Positions 7,830 to 16,331 of a DNA stretch of 59,525 bases are shown in pieces (within the stretch, counting starts at the first letter, position 1; every line of letters starts with the position of its first letter). The stretch is taken from assembly GCA_001421095.1 (NCBI GenBank), contig LIIK01000002.1, positions 1-59,525 on the forward strand, given 5' to 3'. Both the position numbers and the translations under genes were made by a program. The notes beneath the pieces were generated by a model. The model saw only the letters and a list, made by a program, of their open reading frames with translations, did no database searches and was not told where the DNA came from. This DNA is from Candidatus [Bacteroides] periocalifornicus (GTDB lineage Bacteria; Bacteroidota; Bacteroidia; Bacteroidales; CAJPTX01).

Positions 7830-10448
7830 ATGGGGGTGTTTTGGGATAGGCTAGGAAGTTACCTCACCCGAGGCTATGTGCTGCGCGCATTGCTGCTGCT
7901 GGTATGCGGTGTACTGGTGGTGAGTGTGGCTTGGGTGCTGGAACTCTCTGTAGGCGGCTATTCTCTTTCTGCTGAGAGCCTATGGAGACTGCATAGAACG
8001 CAGCCCGTTCTCTGGATTGTAGACGCACTGCCCATCATCGCCGTGTGCATCTACCTCCTTATGAGCCGGCAGGCGCGGGTGCAGAGTAAGAATATGGCTG
8101 CACAGCTGGAGGAACAGCGACAGCTAATAGCCCGTAATGCGCGGTTTGCCAAAGCTCTGGGGGAAGGGCATTACGATGTGGACTACGGGCAGACGCAGGA
8201 GGTGGACACGCTGGGCGCAGCGCTCATGCGAATGCGGGATAATCTCTGGGAGACCGCGAAACGGGATAACGAGGAGAGCTGGATAACCCGGTGCAAGGAC
8301 GAGGTGGGCTATGTGCTACGGCTGCATAATAACCTACAGGTTCTTGGCTATGAGGTTCTTAAGAAGCTCGTAGGGCTGATAGATGCTGTGCAGGGTAGCC
8401 TTTTCCTCTACGATGCGGATGAGAAAATGCTGCGCGGGGTGGCCGGGTACGCCTATGCCCGTGAGAAGTACAACCAGCTCTCCTACAAGCTGGGCGAGGG
8501 GCTGGTGGGCGAGTGCGCCTATGAGCGGGGTACTATCTACCGTACGGAGATCCCGGAGGGGTATACCACCATCTCGAGCGGTTTGCTGGGCGACCAAAAG
8601 CCGCAGAGCCTGCTGCTAGTGCCCCTAGTGACCAATGAAAGCCTACAGGGTGTGGTGGAGTTCGCCTCTATTCGCCCTGCGTTCTCTGCGCGAGAACGGC
8701 GCTTCCTAGAGGAGGTGGGGGAGATAGTGGCCCGTACGCTCTTCAACCTTCGTATAAGTGCCAAGACGGAGACCTTGCTGAAAGAGTCTCAGCAGATGAC
8801 CCGTGAACTCCGGGAGAATGAGGAGCAGCTGCGGCAGAGCGCCGAGGAGATGCAGGTGACCCACGAGGAGCTGGAGAAAAGCAACGAGCAGCTGGAGGCC
8901 AAGATAGCTGAGGCCGAAAACGCCCGCAAACGCCTCCACTCGCTGCTGGAGAATGCCAACGAGGTAATAGCGATCTACAACCAGCAGCAGCAGATTACCT
9001 ACATAAGCCCGAGCGTAACGAAAATCCTGGGCTATACGCCCCAGGAAATGATGGACGGGAAGGATAGGGAACGCCTTACGCAGGAGGGTGTGGACCTGCT
9101 CCAGCAGATGTTCGAGGGGCTGATCCGTGAACCCCATTTGCCCCGCACGGCACAGTATATATTCCTGAAAAGGGATGGCGAGAAGGTGTGGGTGGAGGTG
9201 GTAGGGCGAAATCTGCTGGATGACAATGCTATATGCGGAATCATCCTGAATATGCGGGATATTACCGAGCGTCTGCGGGCCGAGAAGGAGGAGCGGATGC
9301 GGAGTAAGATGCAGGCCCTGAGCGAGAATTCGCTGGATCTGATCATTCGCCTGAGCCGCGAGGGGCAGTTCTACTACGCCAACCCGATGGTGGGGCGCTA
9401 CTTAGGGGTATCGTCGGCTGCGCTCATGGGGCAACAGCTCGGGGAGGTGCAGATGCCCACGGTGCTGCGCGAGGCGTTTGTAGCAGCGCTGGGGGAGATA
9501 GACGAGCGGCGTGAGAAGAAGTGGGAACGGGAGGTAACCGTGGAGGTAGGAGGCGAGAAGGCTATACTTCGCCTACAGGCTATACCCGAGTATGATGGCG
9601 GGGTGCTGGAGACCGTATTGCTCGTGGGGCACGATATTACGGAGGATAAGCGGATAGAGAACGAAATACAGGATAAGAGCCGTAAGATAACCGAAAGCAT
9701 CAATTACGCGCAGCGAATACAGAAGTCGATACTCCCAGATATAAAGTTGATACAGCAGTTTTTCCCGCGGTCGTTCATGTTCTACCACCCCCGCGATGTG
9801 GTGAGTGGCGATTTCCCGTGGTTCTTTGAGAAGGGCGATTCACTCTACATAGCTGCTGTGGACTGCACGGGGCATGGGGTACCTGGCGCATTGCTCTCAT
9901 TCATAGGGTACTTTACGCTGAATAATGTGGCCGACCACGATTCCTCGTACAGCGCAGGCCGGATGCTAGATCTGCTGCATGCCGGGGTGAGGAAAATGCT
10001 GCGCCAGGATAGGGCTGGGGCAGATGCCCAGGATGGGATGGATATCGCGCTCTGCAAGGTAACGCCCCGGGAGATGCGGTTGGAATTTGCCGGCGCGCAC
10101 CGTCCGTTGTACCTTTGCCGTGGGGGCGAGGTAACGGAGTTCAAGGGCGATAGGCGGCCTATAGGGGGAATCCCCAACCCTCGGCATCCTGAGGGCGCAT
10201 TTACCAACCATGTGATAGAGCTGGTGGAGGGCGATAGGGTCTTCTTCTTCTCCGATGGCCTGCCCGACCAGCTGGGAGGAGAGTCGGGAATGCATAAGTT
10301 CAGCCCTCAGCGGATTCGGGAGCTTATCTCATCCAACGGAGCGCTCTCCATGCCAAAGTTGGGGCAGCTATTCTCTGAGGAGTTCACTAAGCATATGGGG
10401 GGAGCAAAGCAGATAGATGATGTGCTGCTGATAGGGATAGAGTTTTAG
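7830..10448 (+). CDS. GAF-PAS-PAS-PP2C (SpoIIE-type) membrane phosphatase, SiaA-like role
   Basis: This 872-residue protein has two TM segments (about 17-38 and 60-78), a HAMP-like helix (about 95-140) and a GAF domain (about 170-305). A Glu-rich coiled coil (310-370) follows, then PAS domains at about 370-485 and 490-610 and a SpoIIE/PP2C phosphatase domain (about 640-870). The phosphatase part shows SGDF, AVDCTGHGVPGALLS, FSDGLPDQ and the terminal QIDDVLLIGIEF, so the metal-binding acidic residues look complete. The Glu pairs at 331/332, 339/340 and 346/347 resemble those of the 3495 sensor. With siaB and siaC following, it is likely the phosphatase that restores unphosphorylated SiaC, as SiaA does in Pseudomonas. 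Its sensory half is larger than SiaA's. Confidence 0.9.
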   Translation: MGVFWDRLGSYLTRGYVLRALLLLVCGVLVVSVAWVLELSVGGYSLSAESLWRLHRTQPVLWIVDALPIIAVCIYLLMSRQARVQSKNMAAQLEEQRQLIARNARFAKALGEGHYDVDYGQTQEVDTLGAALMRMRDNLWETAKRDNEESWITRCKDEVGYVLRLHNNLQVLGYEVLKKLVGLIDAVQGSLFLYDADEKMLRGVAGYAYAREKYNQLSYKLGEGLVGECAYERGTIYRTEIPEGYTTISSGLLGDQKPQSLLLVPLVTNESLQGVVEFASIRPAFSARERRFLEEVGEIVARTLFNLRISAKTETLLKESQQMTRELRENEEQLRQSAEEMQVTHEELEKSNEQLEAKIAEAENARKRLHSLLENANEVIAIYNQQQQITYISPSVTKILGYTPQEMMDGKDRERLTQEGVDLLQQMFEGLIREPHLPRTAQYIFLKRDGEKVWVEVVGRNLLDDNAICGIILNMRDITERLRAEKEERMRSKMQALSENSLDLIIRLSREGQFYYANPMVGRYLGVSSAALMGQQLGEVQMPTVLREAFVAALGEIDERREKKWEREVTVEVGGEKAILRLQAIPEYDGGVLETVLLVGHDITEDKRIENEIQDKSRKITESINYAQRIQKSILPDIKLIQQFFPRSFMFYHPRDVVSGDFPWFFEKGDSLYIAAVDCTGHGVPGALLSFIGYFTLNNVADHDSSYSAGRMLDLLHAGVRKMLRQDRAGADAQDGMDIALCKVTPREMRLEFAGAHRPLYLCRGGEVTEFKGDRRPIGGIPNPRHPEGAFTNHVIELVEGDRVFFFSDGLPDQLGGESGMHKFSPQRIRELISSNGALSMPKLGQLFSEEFTKHMGGAKQIDDVLLIGIEF

Positions 10449-10502
10449 CTTGCGCCCCACAGTATTTTGGGCTATTCCCCATAGCGTGCGATTCGGCGAT
10501 TG

Positions 10503-10510
10503 TATCTTTG
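10503..10510 (+). promoter_or_regulatory. -7 box TATCTTTG for siaB
   Basis: TATCTTTG fits TAnnTTTG and lies 120 bp before the SiaB ATG at 10631. A run of nine T at 10613-10621 lies in the leader. This suggests siaB-siaC and downstream genes can be transcribed separately from the PP2C gene. Confidence 0.65.
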
Positions 10511-10630
10511 CAGTGCGTAATTCGGAAGGGAAGGCTAGTGTGGGTGAAGTGGAAGAAGGTGGGCATTGATGGGAGTATTAGGATTTTTGTAAAGAACTAC
10601 GCTTGTCAATTGTTTTTTTTTGATAAAGCT

Positions 10631-11206
10631 ATGGAACAGCGACAGTTGAGCGGTTTTTTGGAGTATGTATACGAGATGTATGCCTCGATGCGTGCGCATG
10701 AGGTGACTCTGGTGTACGAGGGGGAAATAACGCATCAACTCACCAAGGCTTTCACGTCGTTGGCAGAGCTGGATATGGCGAAATCTGATGAGGATGGTGC
10801 TGTGCAGAAGAAGGTGTTCCACGTGATGGTAGAGTGCCTACAGAATATTAGCCGCTATGCCGAGGCTGCGCAGACTGAGGATCACCACTACTCTGGCCGC
10901 GGGCTATTCATGGTGTGTAGAGGTGAGGATAGCTACCATGTGATATCGGGAAATCTGATAGAGAATGAGAGAGTAGAGGCGCTAAGGGAAACGCTAGAAC
11001 TCATCAATTCGCTGGATAAGGAGGGGCTGAAAGAGCTCTATAAACGCCAGATAACGGGAGGCAGTATCTCGCAGAAAGGTGGTGCTGGTCTTGGATTCAT
11101 AGATATAGCCCGCAAGACGGGGCGCAAATTGGAGTATAAATTCCGGCAGGTGGATGCGGATCGCCAATTCTTCATGCTCACCTCTACCATAGAGCGCAAG
11201 CAGTGA
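10631..11206 (+). CDS. siaB: SiaB-family protein kinase (GHKL-like)
   Basis: This 191-residue protein belongs to the SiaB/DUF6272 family, a GHKL-fold kinase that phosphorylates SiaC in the SiaABCD partner switch of Pseudomonas. The N-box-like VECLQNISRYAE and the glycine loop GGAGLGFIDIARKTG are visible, with the expected spacing. A longer reading from 10508 would begin inside the -7 box and is rejected; ATG 10631 gives a normal family start (MEQRQLSGFLEYVYEM). It sits between the PP2C phosphatase and SiaC, the usual kinase, phosphatase and substrate order. Confidence 0.85.
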   Translation: MEQRQLSGFLEYVYEMYASMRAHEVTLVYEGEITHQLTKAFTSLAELDMAKSDEDGAVQKKVFHVMVECLQNISRYAEAAQTEDHHYSGRGLFMVCRGEDSYHVISGNLIENERVEALRETLELINSLDKEGLKELYKRQITGGSISQKGGAGLGFIDIARKTGRKLEYKFRQVDADRQFFMLTSTIERKQ

Positions 11207-11222
11207 AGAAAGAGGAGAAGGA

Positions 11223-11303
11223 ATGGCACGCTGGGATGCCCCCTTTGAGGATAAGGAGGGCTTGGCAAAAGAACTTAAGTCTAAGCATATCAACAACGCG
11301 TAA
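11223..11303 (+). CDS. 26-residue ORF between siaB and siaC
   Basis: ATG 11223 to TAA 11301-11303 encodes a 26-residue peptide beginning MARWDAPFEDKEGLAKELKS. A good ribosome-binding sequence (AGAGGAGAAGG) precedes it. The start is 16 bp after the siaB stop and the stop is 2 bp before the siaC ATG, so it fills the gap exactly. It is charged and helix-prone with no hydrophobic segment. It may be a real microprotein, or a leader that couples translation of siaC to siaB. I know no family for it. Confidence 0.45.
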   Translation: MARWDAPFEDKEGLAKELKSKHINNA

Positions 11304-11305
11304 GC

Positions 11306-11689
11306 ATGGAGACTATCAAAATTTTGGGCACAGATGATACCCCCTCGGTAACGCTGGATGCCGCTAATGATCTGTTTGAGATTTCTGGCCGTTCTCTACC
11401 AGAGGATGTTACGGCCTTTTACGCACCGATACTCGCCTGGTTGGATGAGTATGCAGGCAGCCCGAATGCGAAGACGGTGTTCACCTTTAAGCTGGTGTAT
11501 TTCAACACGGCGAGCTCTAAGCTCTTGCTAGATGTGCTGATGAAGCTGGAGGAGATCCATTCTGATGGGCATGAGGTGCTGGTGCGGTGGTGCTACCCCG
11601 AGGATGATGAGGATATGCGGGATGCCGGTGAGGAGTATGCTGATATAGTGGATATTCCCTTCGAGCAGGTGTCCTACGAGGTGGCCTAG
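11306..11689 (+). CDS. siaC: SiaC-family (DUF1987) regulatory phosphoprotein
   Basis: This 127-residue protein matches the SiaC/DUF1987 family, the phosphorylatable partner that binds and activates an output protein only when unphosphorylated. The hallmark YFNTASSKLLLDVL is present, and the threonine falls at residue 68, the same number as the phosphosite known in Pseudomonas SiaC. Acidic C-terminal segments (EDDEDMRDAGEEYADI) are typical. In Pseudomonas the output is the diguanylate cyclase SiaD. No GGDEF gene is visible here. The next gene is a transporter-like ABC protein and a class III cyclase lies at 40402, so the partner is open. Confidence 0.88.
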   Translation: METIKILGTDDTPSVTLDAANDLFEISGRSLPEDVTAFYAPILAWLDEYAGSPNAKTVFTFKLVYFNTASSKLLLDVLMKLEEIHSDGHEVLVRWCYPEDDEDMRDAGEEYADIVDIPFEQVSYEVA

Positions 11690-11768
11690 AACGGGGCGGG
11701 GGCAGAGCGCAGGTAACGTAGGCCGTATGATTGATTTTGAGCAGATTTTGTAAATACCGTAGCGTAGA

Positions 11769-14700
11769 ATGAGTGAAGAGATTCTCAAGGCGCTCATGCA
11801 GCTGTTTGCCATCATAGCCAAGCAGGATGGTGGTCTAGGGGCAAGCGAGCGCGAATTCGTTGAGAGTTTTCTGAAGCAGCAGCTGAATGAGGAGGCTGTG
11901 CAGGAGTACCTTGCCCTGTTTGACAGCTTTGTGGGGCCTGCGGGCGAAGAGTCCAATGGCAAAAAACTCACGGCGGTCAAGGACTCTGTACGCGTGCTGG
12001 GTATCTGCAAGAAGATCAATAAAACGCTAACCCAGCGCCAAAAGGTGGTAGTGCTGGTCCGCCTCTTCGAGTTGGTGAATGCAGATAGGAAATTCACCGA
12101 GCAACGAATGGCGATAATCAATACGGTATCTGAGGTCTTCAAGCTGAGTGCCGAGGAGTTTACCGATATTGAACGTTTCGTGGTGGCTACAGATCTGGAG
12201 TCGCTGGATAGGAGCAGCATCCTGACCATAGATTCTGGAAGCTACCAGCCTCTGCATGGTAAGCATATAGCCACCGAAGCGCTGGATAAACCACTGATAA
12301 TACTCCAGATCCAATCGGTAGATCTCTACTTTTTACGGTACGATGGGCAGGAGGATCTCTTCCTGAACGGCTTGGCTATTCGGAATAGGAGTATCTACCT
12401 GTTTGCCAGCGGCAGTAGCATAAAGCTGCCCAAAGGGAAACCGATCTACTACACCGATGTGGTGTCCCACTACTTGGCCGACTTGAGCCTAACACCGATA
12501 TCCTATGTGGTGGATGGGGTGTCGTACCGATTCCCGAATGGCGATCTGGGGCTACACAACATCTCATTTGCCGAGGAGCATGGTAGGCTGGTGGGAATTA
12601 TGGGGGCTAGCGGCGCAGGGAAAACCACGCTGCTAAACCTGCTCAGCGGGACGACGAATCCGAGTTCGGGGAGCGTCAGGATCAATGGGATAGACCTCCA
12701 TAAGGAAAGGGAGGCCCTGGAGGGTACGATAGGCGTAATTCCCCAGGATGACCTCCTAATAGAGGAGCTAACGGTATTCCAAAATCTCTACTATAGTGCC
12801 AAATTCTGCTTTAGGCATAAGAGCGAGGCGGAGCTCTGCGAGCTGGTAGACAAGATGCTCGCGAGCCTGGGGCTGCTTGAACGTAAGGATTTGAAGGTAG
12901 GTTCACCGCTCAATAAGATGATCTCGGGCGGGCAGCGCAAGCGACTGAACATAGCCCTAGAGCTAATACGTGAGCCCTCGATACTCTTTGTGGATGAGCC
13001 GACCTCAGGGCTGTCGTCGCGCGATTCGGAGAATGTGATGGATCTCCTGCGGGAGTTGACGCTGAAGGGGAAACTGATCTTTGTGGTGATCCACCAGCCC
13101 TCGTCGGAGATCTACAAGATGTTCGACGATATGCTCATCCTAGATACGGGAGGGTATCTGATCTACGCGGGTAACCCGGTAGAGGCTGTAATGTATTTCA
13201 AGCGGGCCGATTCGCAGATCAATAGCGATGTGGGGGAATGCCCGACTTGTGGAAATGTGAACCCGGAGCTGATATTCAATATTATAGAGAGCCATGTGGT
13301 GGATGAGTTCGGGCGGTATACGCCGCAGCGAAAGGTATCGCCGCCAAGGTGGGAGGAACTCTACCGGGAGAATGTCCGTCGGGAAAAGGTAGAGGAACAG
13401 ACCGTGCCACCGCCCAAGGCGCAGACCATCCCCTCGCGCCTCAAGCAGTTCCTCATCTATACGGCGCGGGACTTCCGCTCCAAGATCAGCAACCGGCAGT
13501 ATATCATCCTAAATCTGCTGGAGACGCCCATATTGGCTTTCATCCTGGCGTATGTGATTCGGTATATTCCAGACCCGAATTCGGATGTGTATGTGTTTCG
13601 CGACAATGAGAATATCCCGATATACATCTTCATGTCGCTGATAGTGGCACTATTCATCGGGCTTACGGTGAGTGCTGAGGAGATATTCAAGGATCGGAAA
13701 ATACTAAAACGAGAGAAGTTCCTCAACCTTAGTAGGACCTCGTACCTGCTGAGCAAGGTTTTCATATTGCTGGTGCTTTCGGCCATACAGACATTATCGT
13801 TTGTCTTGATTGCCAATAGCATACTGAGCTTGCTGGGGTTGAATCTACAGTATTGGCTCATCCTGTTCTCCACGGCAGTGTGCGCCAATCTGATAGGGCT
13901 TAATATTTCGCAGACATTCAACAGCGCGGTGACAATCTACATCGTGATTCCGCTGCTGATGATCCCCATGATGGTGCTGAGCGGTGCGATGTTCTCTTTT
14001 GACAAGCTGAACCGCTCTGTGGGGAGTTTTGATCGGGTGCCACTAATCGCAGAATTCATGCCTACCAAGTGGGGCTATGAGGCTCTGGTGGTGCTACAGT
14101 TCAAGGATAACGAGTTCCAGAAACATTTCTACCAAATAGAGAAAGGGGAGCGCAACGCGAATTACAAGCTGGTGTACTACATCCCAGAGCTGGAGAAAAG
14201 GCTGCAGTATTGCATAGACCATGTGAATAGCCAGGATAGCGCTGAAGTTCAGGAACGAATGATGGAGGCGTTGGCCGTTCTGCACCGAGGGATTGGGCAG
14301 GAGATGGCTGTGTTTGCCCCAGAAGTCCCGTTTGAGTACCTGCGGAATCTGCAGCCAGACAGTGTAGACGAGGTGGCTCTCTACGAGACGGTCGGTTACC
14401 TAGAGGCTCTTAAGGAACACTATAACGAGATATTCCAGGCGAAGAATCAGCAACGCGATGCCATAGTGAACCACCTTGTGGCTACCCAACCCCGGCTCTA
14501 CGAGGCAAAACGGAATGCGTACCACAATGAGAGCATAGCGGATCTCGCCACAAAGGCCTTTGAAAAGAATAAGATCCTGCTTTTTAAAGATGAGCTGGTG
14601 CAGCAGTATGATCCAGTGTACCGAGATCCCGTGCCGACCTCGGCGCTTGATATCCGCTCCCACTTCTTAGCGCCCAGAAAGCACCTGCTGGGTCATTTTT

Positions 14701-14831
14701 TCGATACTTTCTGGTTCGATTTGGCAATGATCTGGGTGATGAGCCTGGCGCTATACGTATCCCTACATGTGGAATTTTTACGACGGATGGGGAATCTATT
14801 TAGCTGGGTGCGGCGGAGAATCAAGAAATAA
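11769..14831 (+). CDS. TerB-like domain fused to ABCG-type ABC transporter
   Basis: This 1020-residue protein starts with a helical TerB-like domain (about 1-140) containing KQDGGLGASEREFVESFL. A beta-rich region of unclear type (about 160-245) follows, then an ABC ATPase with Walker A GASGAGKTT near 279-287, signature ISGGQRKRLNIALELI near 383-398 and Walker B ILFVDEPTSGLSS near 403-415. An ABC2-type membrane domain (about 560-770) has at least six hydrophobic stretches. A soluble stretch comes next, and a final TM segment near 985-1003. The half-transporter order, ATPase before membrane domain, is ABCG-like. It follows siaC by 79 bp and may be an output of the Sia switch. The substrate is unknown. 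Confidence 0.85.
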   Translation: MSEEILKALMQLFAIIAKQDGGLGASEREFVESFLKQQLNEEAVQEYLALFDSFVGPAGEESNGKKLTAVKDSVRVLGICKKINKTLTQRQKVVVLVRLFELVNADRKFTEQRMAIINTVSEVFKLSAEEFTDIERFVVATDLESLDRSSILTIDSGSYQPLHGKHIATEALDKPLIILQIQSVDLYFLRYDGQEDLFLNGLAIRNRSIYLFASGSSIKLPKGKPIYYTDVVSHYLADLSLTPISYVVDGVSYRFPNGDLGLHNISFAEEHGRLVGIMGASGAGKTTLLNLLSGTTNPSSGSVRINGIDLHKEREALEGTIGVIPQDDLLIEELTVFQNLYYSAKFCFRHKSEAELCELVDKMLASLGLLERKDLKVGSPLNKMISGGQRKRLNIALELIREPSILFVDEPTSGLSSRDSENVMDLLRELTLKGKLIFVVIHQPSSEIYKMFDDMLILDTGGYLIYAGNPVEAVMYFKRADSQINSDVGECPTCGNVNPELIFNIIESHVVDEFGRYTPQRKVSPPRWEELYRENVRREKVEEQTVPPPKAQTIPSRLKQFLIYTARDFRSKISNRQYIILNLLETPILAFILAYVIRYIPDPNSDVYVFRDNENIPIYIFMSLIVALFIGLTVSAEEIFKDRKILKREKFLNLSRTSYLLSKVFILLVLSAIQTLSFVLIANSILSLLGLNLQYWLILFSTAVCANLIGLNISQTFNSAVTIYIVIPLLMIPMMVLSGAMFSFDKLNRSVGSFDRVPLIAEFMPTKWGYEALVVLQFKDNEFQKHFYQIEKGERNANYKLVYYIPELEKRLQYCIDHVNSQDSAEVQERMMEALAVLHRGIGQEMAVFAPEVPFEYLRNLQPDSVDEVALYETVGYLEALKEHYNEIFQAKNQQRDAIVNHLVATQPRLYEAKRNAYHNESIADLATKAFEKNKILLFKDELVQQYDPVYRDPVPTSALDIRSHFLAPRKHLLGHFFDTFWFDLAMIWVMSLALYVSLHVEFLRRMGNLFSWVRRRIKK

Positions 14832-14872
14832 TGCCTAACTTTCGGGAGGCGAAATCATAGAAAGGAGAATCT

Positions 14873-15796
14873 ATGTTATTAAGATACAGACAGTTACTCT
14901 GCATTCTTCTGGGTGTAGCGCTCCTCTTTGGCAGCAGTTGCCAGTGCTCTCGGACGGGTGATGCGAGCGGAGATTTGGATATTCCAGATTCACTCCTAAC
15001 AGATCGTCAGGTTGCGGTGTCGCAGCAGGTGATAGAGAGTATGGTGGAGAATATTTCGTCGCCAGTGGAGACCGCCGCTCTGATCAAGCGCCTCAAAGTG
15101 CCGTTCAATAAGGATTACCTGGTTCCGACGGATGCCGCAGACCACTTCAATACAAGCTTCAGCAAGGCAGTGGGCTTGGGGCTGTATGGCACGGATCTCG
15201 GCTACCTGAATATGTATGAGAAGACCTCGTCGGTGCTGAGCTATATCTCAGCGGTAAAATCGTTGGCTGACGGTATCCAGGTAGGGCAGTTTTTCGATTT
15301 TTCGACGCTAAAGCGGCTGGCGACCAATAACGAGAATCTCGATTCGCTGATCTACATATCCCAGGAGAGCTACAACAAGATCGATGCCTACCTGCGGAGT
15401 ACTAATCGGGGGTCGCTCAGTGTGGTAATCATTTCTGGGGTCTGGATAGAGGGGATGTACATCTCCACCCAAGTAGCACGACTCACAAAGAATAAGCAGA
15501 TAGAGGAAACGATAACCGACCAGAAGGTGGTGCTGGCTACGTTGATCCCCATGCTTCGGCTCTATGAGAAGGATGCCAATATCCAGTCGTTGGCCGATAG
15601 ACTGGAGAAGCTCAAGGGACTGTACGATAAGGTGAAGATAACCTATGTGCAGGGAGACCCCGTATCCAAGGTGGTGGACGGCGTACTGACGTTTGAACAG
15701 AAAGATAGGCAGATAGTAGAGGCATCACCTGAAGTGGTAGAGTCTATATTTGCTGAGATAGAGGCACTACGGTCGGTTTTAATTTCCAATAATTAG
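14873..15796 (+). CDS. Predicted exported lipoprotein, unknown function
   Basis: This 307-residue protein begins with a Lys/Arg-poor n-region and a hydrophobic core, LLCILLGVALLFG, ending at SSCQC, a plausible though imperfect lipobox. The mature part is mostly helical and charged with no recognised domain. It contains a VVIISGVWIEGMYISTQVARL stretch that could be a buried helix. It follows the ABC transporter by 41 bp with GAAAGGAGAA before its ATG. It probably belongs to the same operon and acts in the periplasm or at the outer membrane with the transporter. Confidence 0.7.
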   Translation: MLLRYRQLLCILLGVALLFGSSCQCSRTGDASGDLDIPDSLLTDRQVAVSQQVIESMVENISSPVETAALIKRLKVPFNKDYLVPTDAADHFNTSFSKAVGLGLYGTDLGYLNMYEKTSSVLSYISAVKSLADGIQVGQFFDFSTLKRLATNNENLDSLIYISQESYNKIDAYLRSTNRGSLSVVIISGVWIEGMYISTQVARLTKNKQIEETITDQKVVLATLIPMLRLYEKDANIQSLADRLEKLKGLYDKVKITYVQGDPVSKVVDGVLTFEQKDRQIVEASPEVVESIFAEIEALRSVLISNN

Positions 15797-15808
15797 CATT
15801 TTAGAATC

Positions 15809-16246
15809 ATGAGGATTCGCATTGTAGTACTGCTTGCGGCCCTATTCACGCTGGCTTTAACACCACGGTTGGCCAATGCGCAAACAGAGGATGAGTTGCT
15901 CGATATATGCGGAGCGTTGGCTGGCTCAGATGCTACCTATCTCCGCGATTTCAAGGTAAGGCTGGAGGCTTCCGATCCGCCTCAAATTCAGCGCTACCCC
16001 ATTATCCTGAAAAAAGGGAATAAATACCGTTTTGCGATAGCCAGCTCGAAGGATTTTGAGGGGCAAATGAAGCTCGAGATCTTTGATGCAAATCGCCTGA
16101 TGGCTCAAACCTACAATGCGGCTACTGGGGTCGATTCTCCCACGATAGATTGGATTTGCACCAAGACGGGGGCTTACCACCTTTTCTTTAGCTTTAGGGA
16201 TGGCAAAAGGGGAATGGGAGTCGGTGTCATGTCTCTGGTAGAGTAG
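15809..16246 (+). CDS. Small secreted protein, unknown function
   Basis: This 145-residue protein has a clear signal peptide: MRIR, a hydrophobic core VVLLAALFTLALT, and a likely cut after ANA before QTEDE. The mature domain is predicted beta-rich (YPIILKKGNKYRFAIASS, then QMKLEIFDANRLMAQTY and GAYHLFFSFRDGKRG), reminiscent of small jelly-roll or C2-like domains. No family name is justified. It lies 12 bp after the lipoprotein gene and is the last gene of the signalling/transport operon. Confidence 0.7.
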   Translation: MRIRIVVLLAALFTLALTPRLANAQTEDELLDICGALAGSDATYLRDFKVRLEASDPPQIQRYPIILKKGNKYRFAIASSKDFEGQMKLEIFDANRLMAQTYNAATGVDSPTIDWICTKTGAYHLFFSFRDGKRGMGVGVMSLVE

Positions 16247-16331
16247 GGGTGTTTAACCGACAGATAGCTAGTGAAATCGCAACGGAGCTAGAGGTGGTAT
16301 TAGAGAATTGAGGCATTAATTTTATCAGAAA

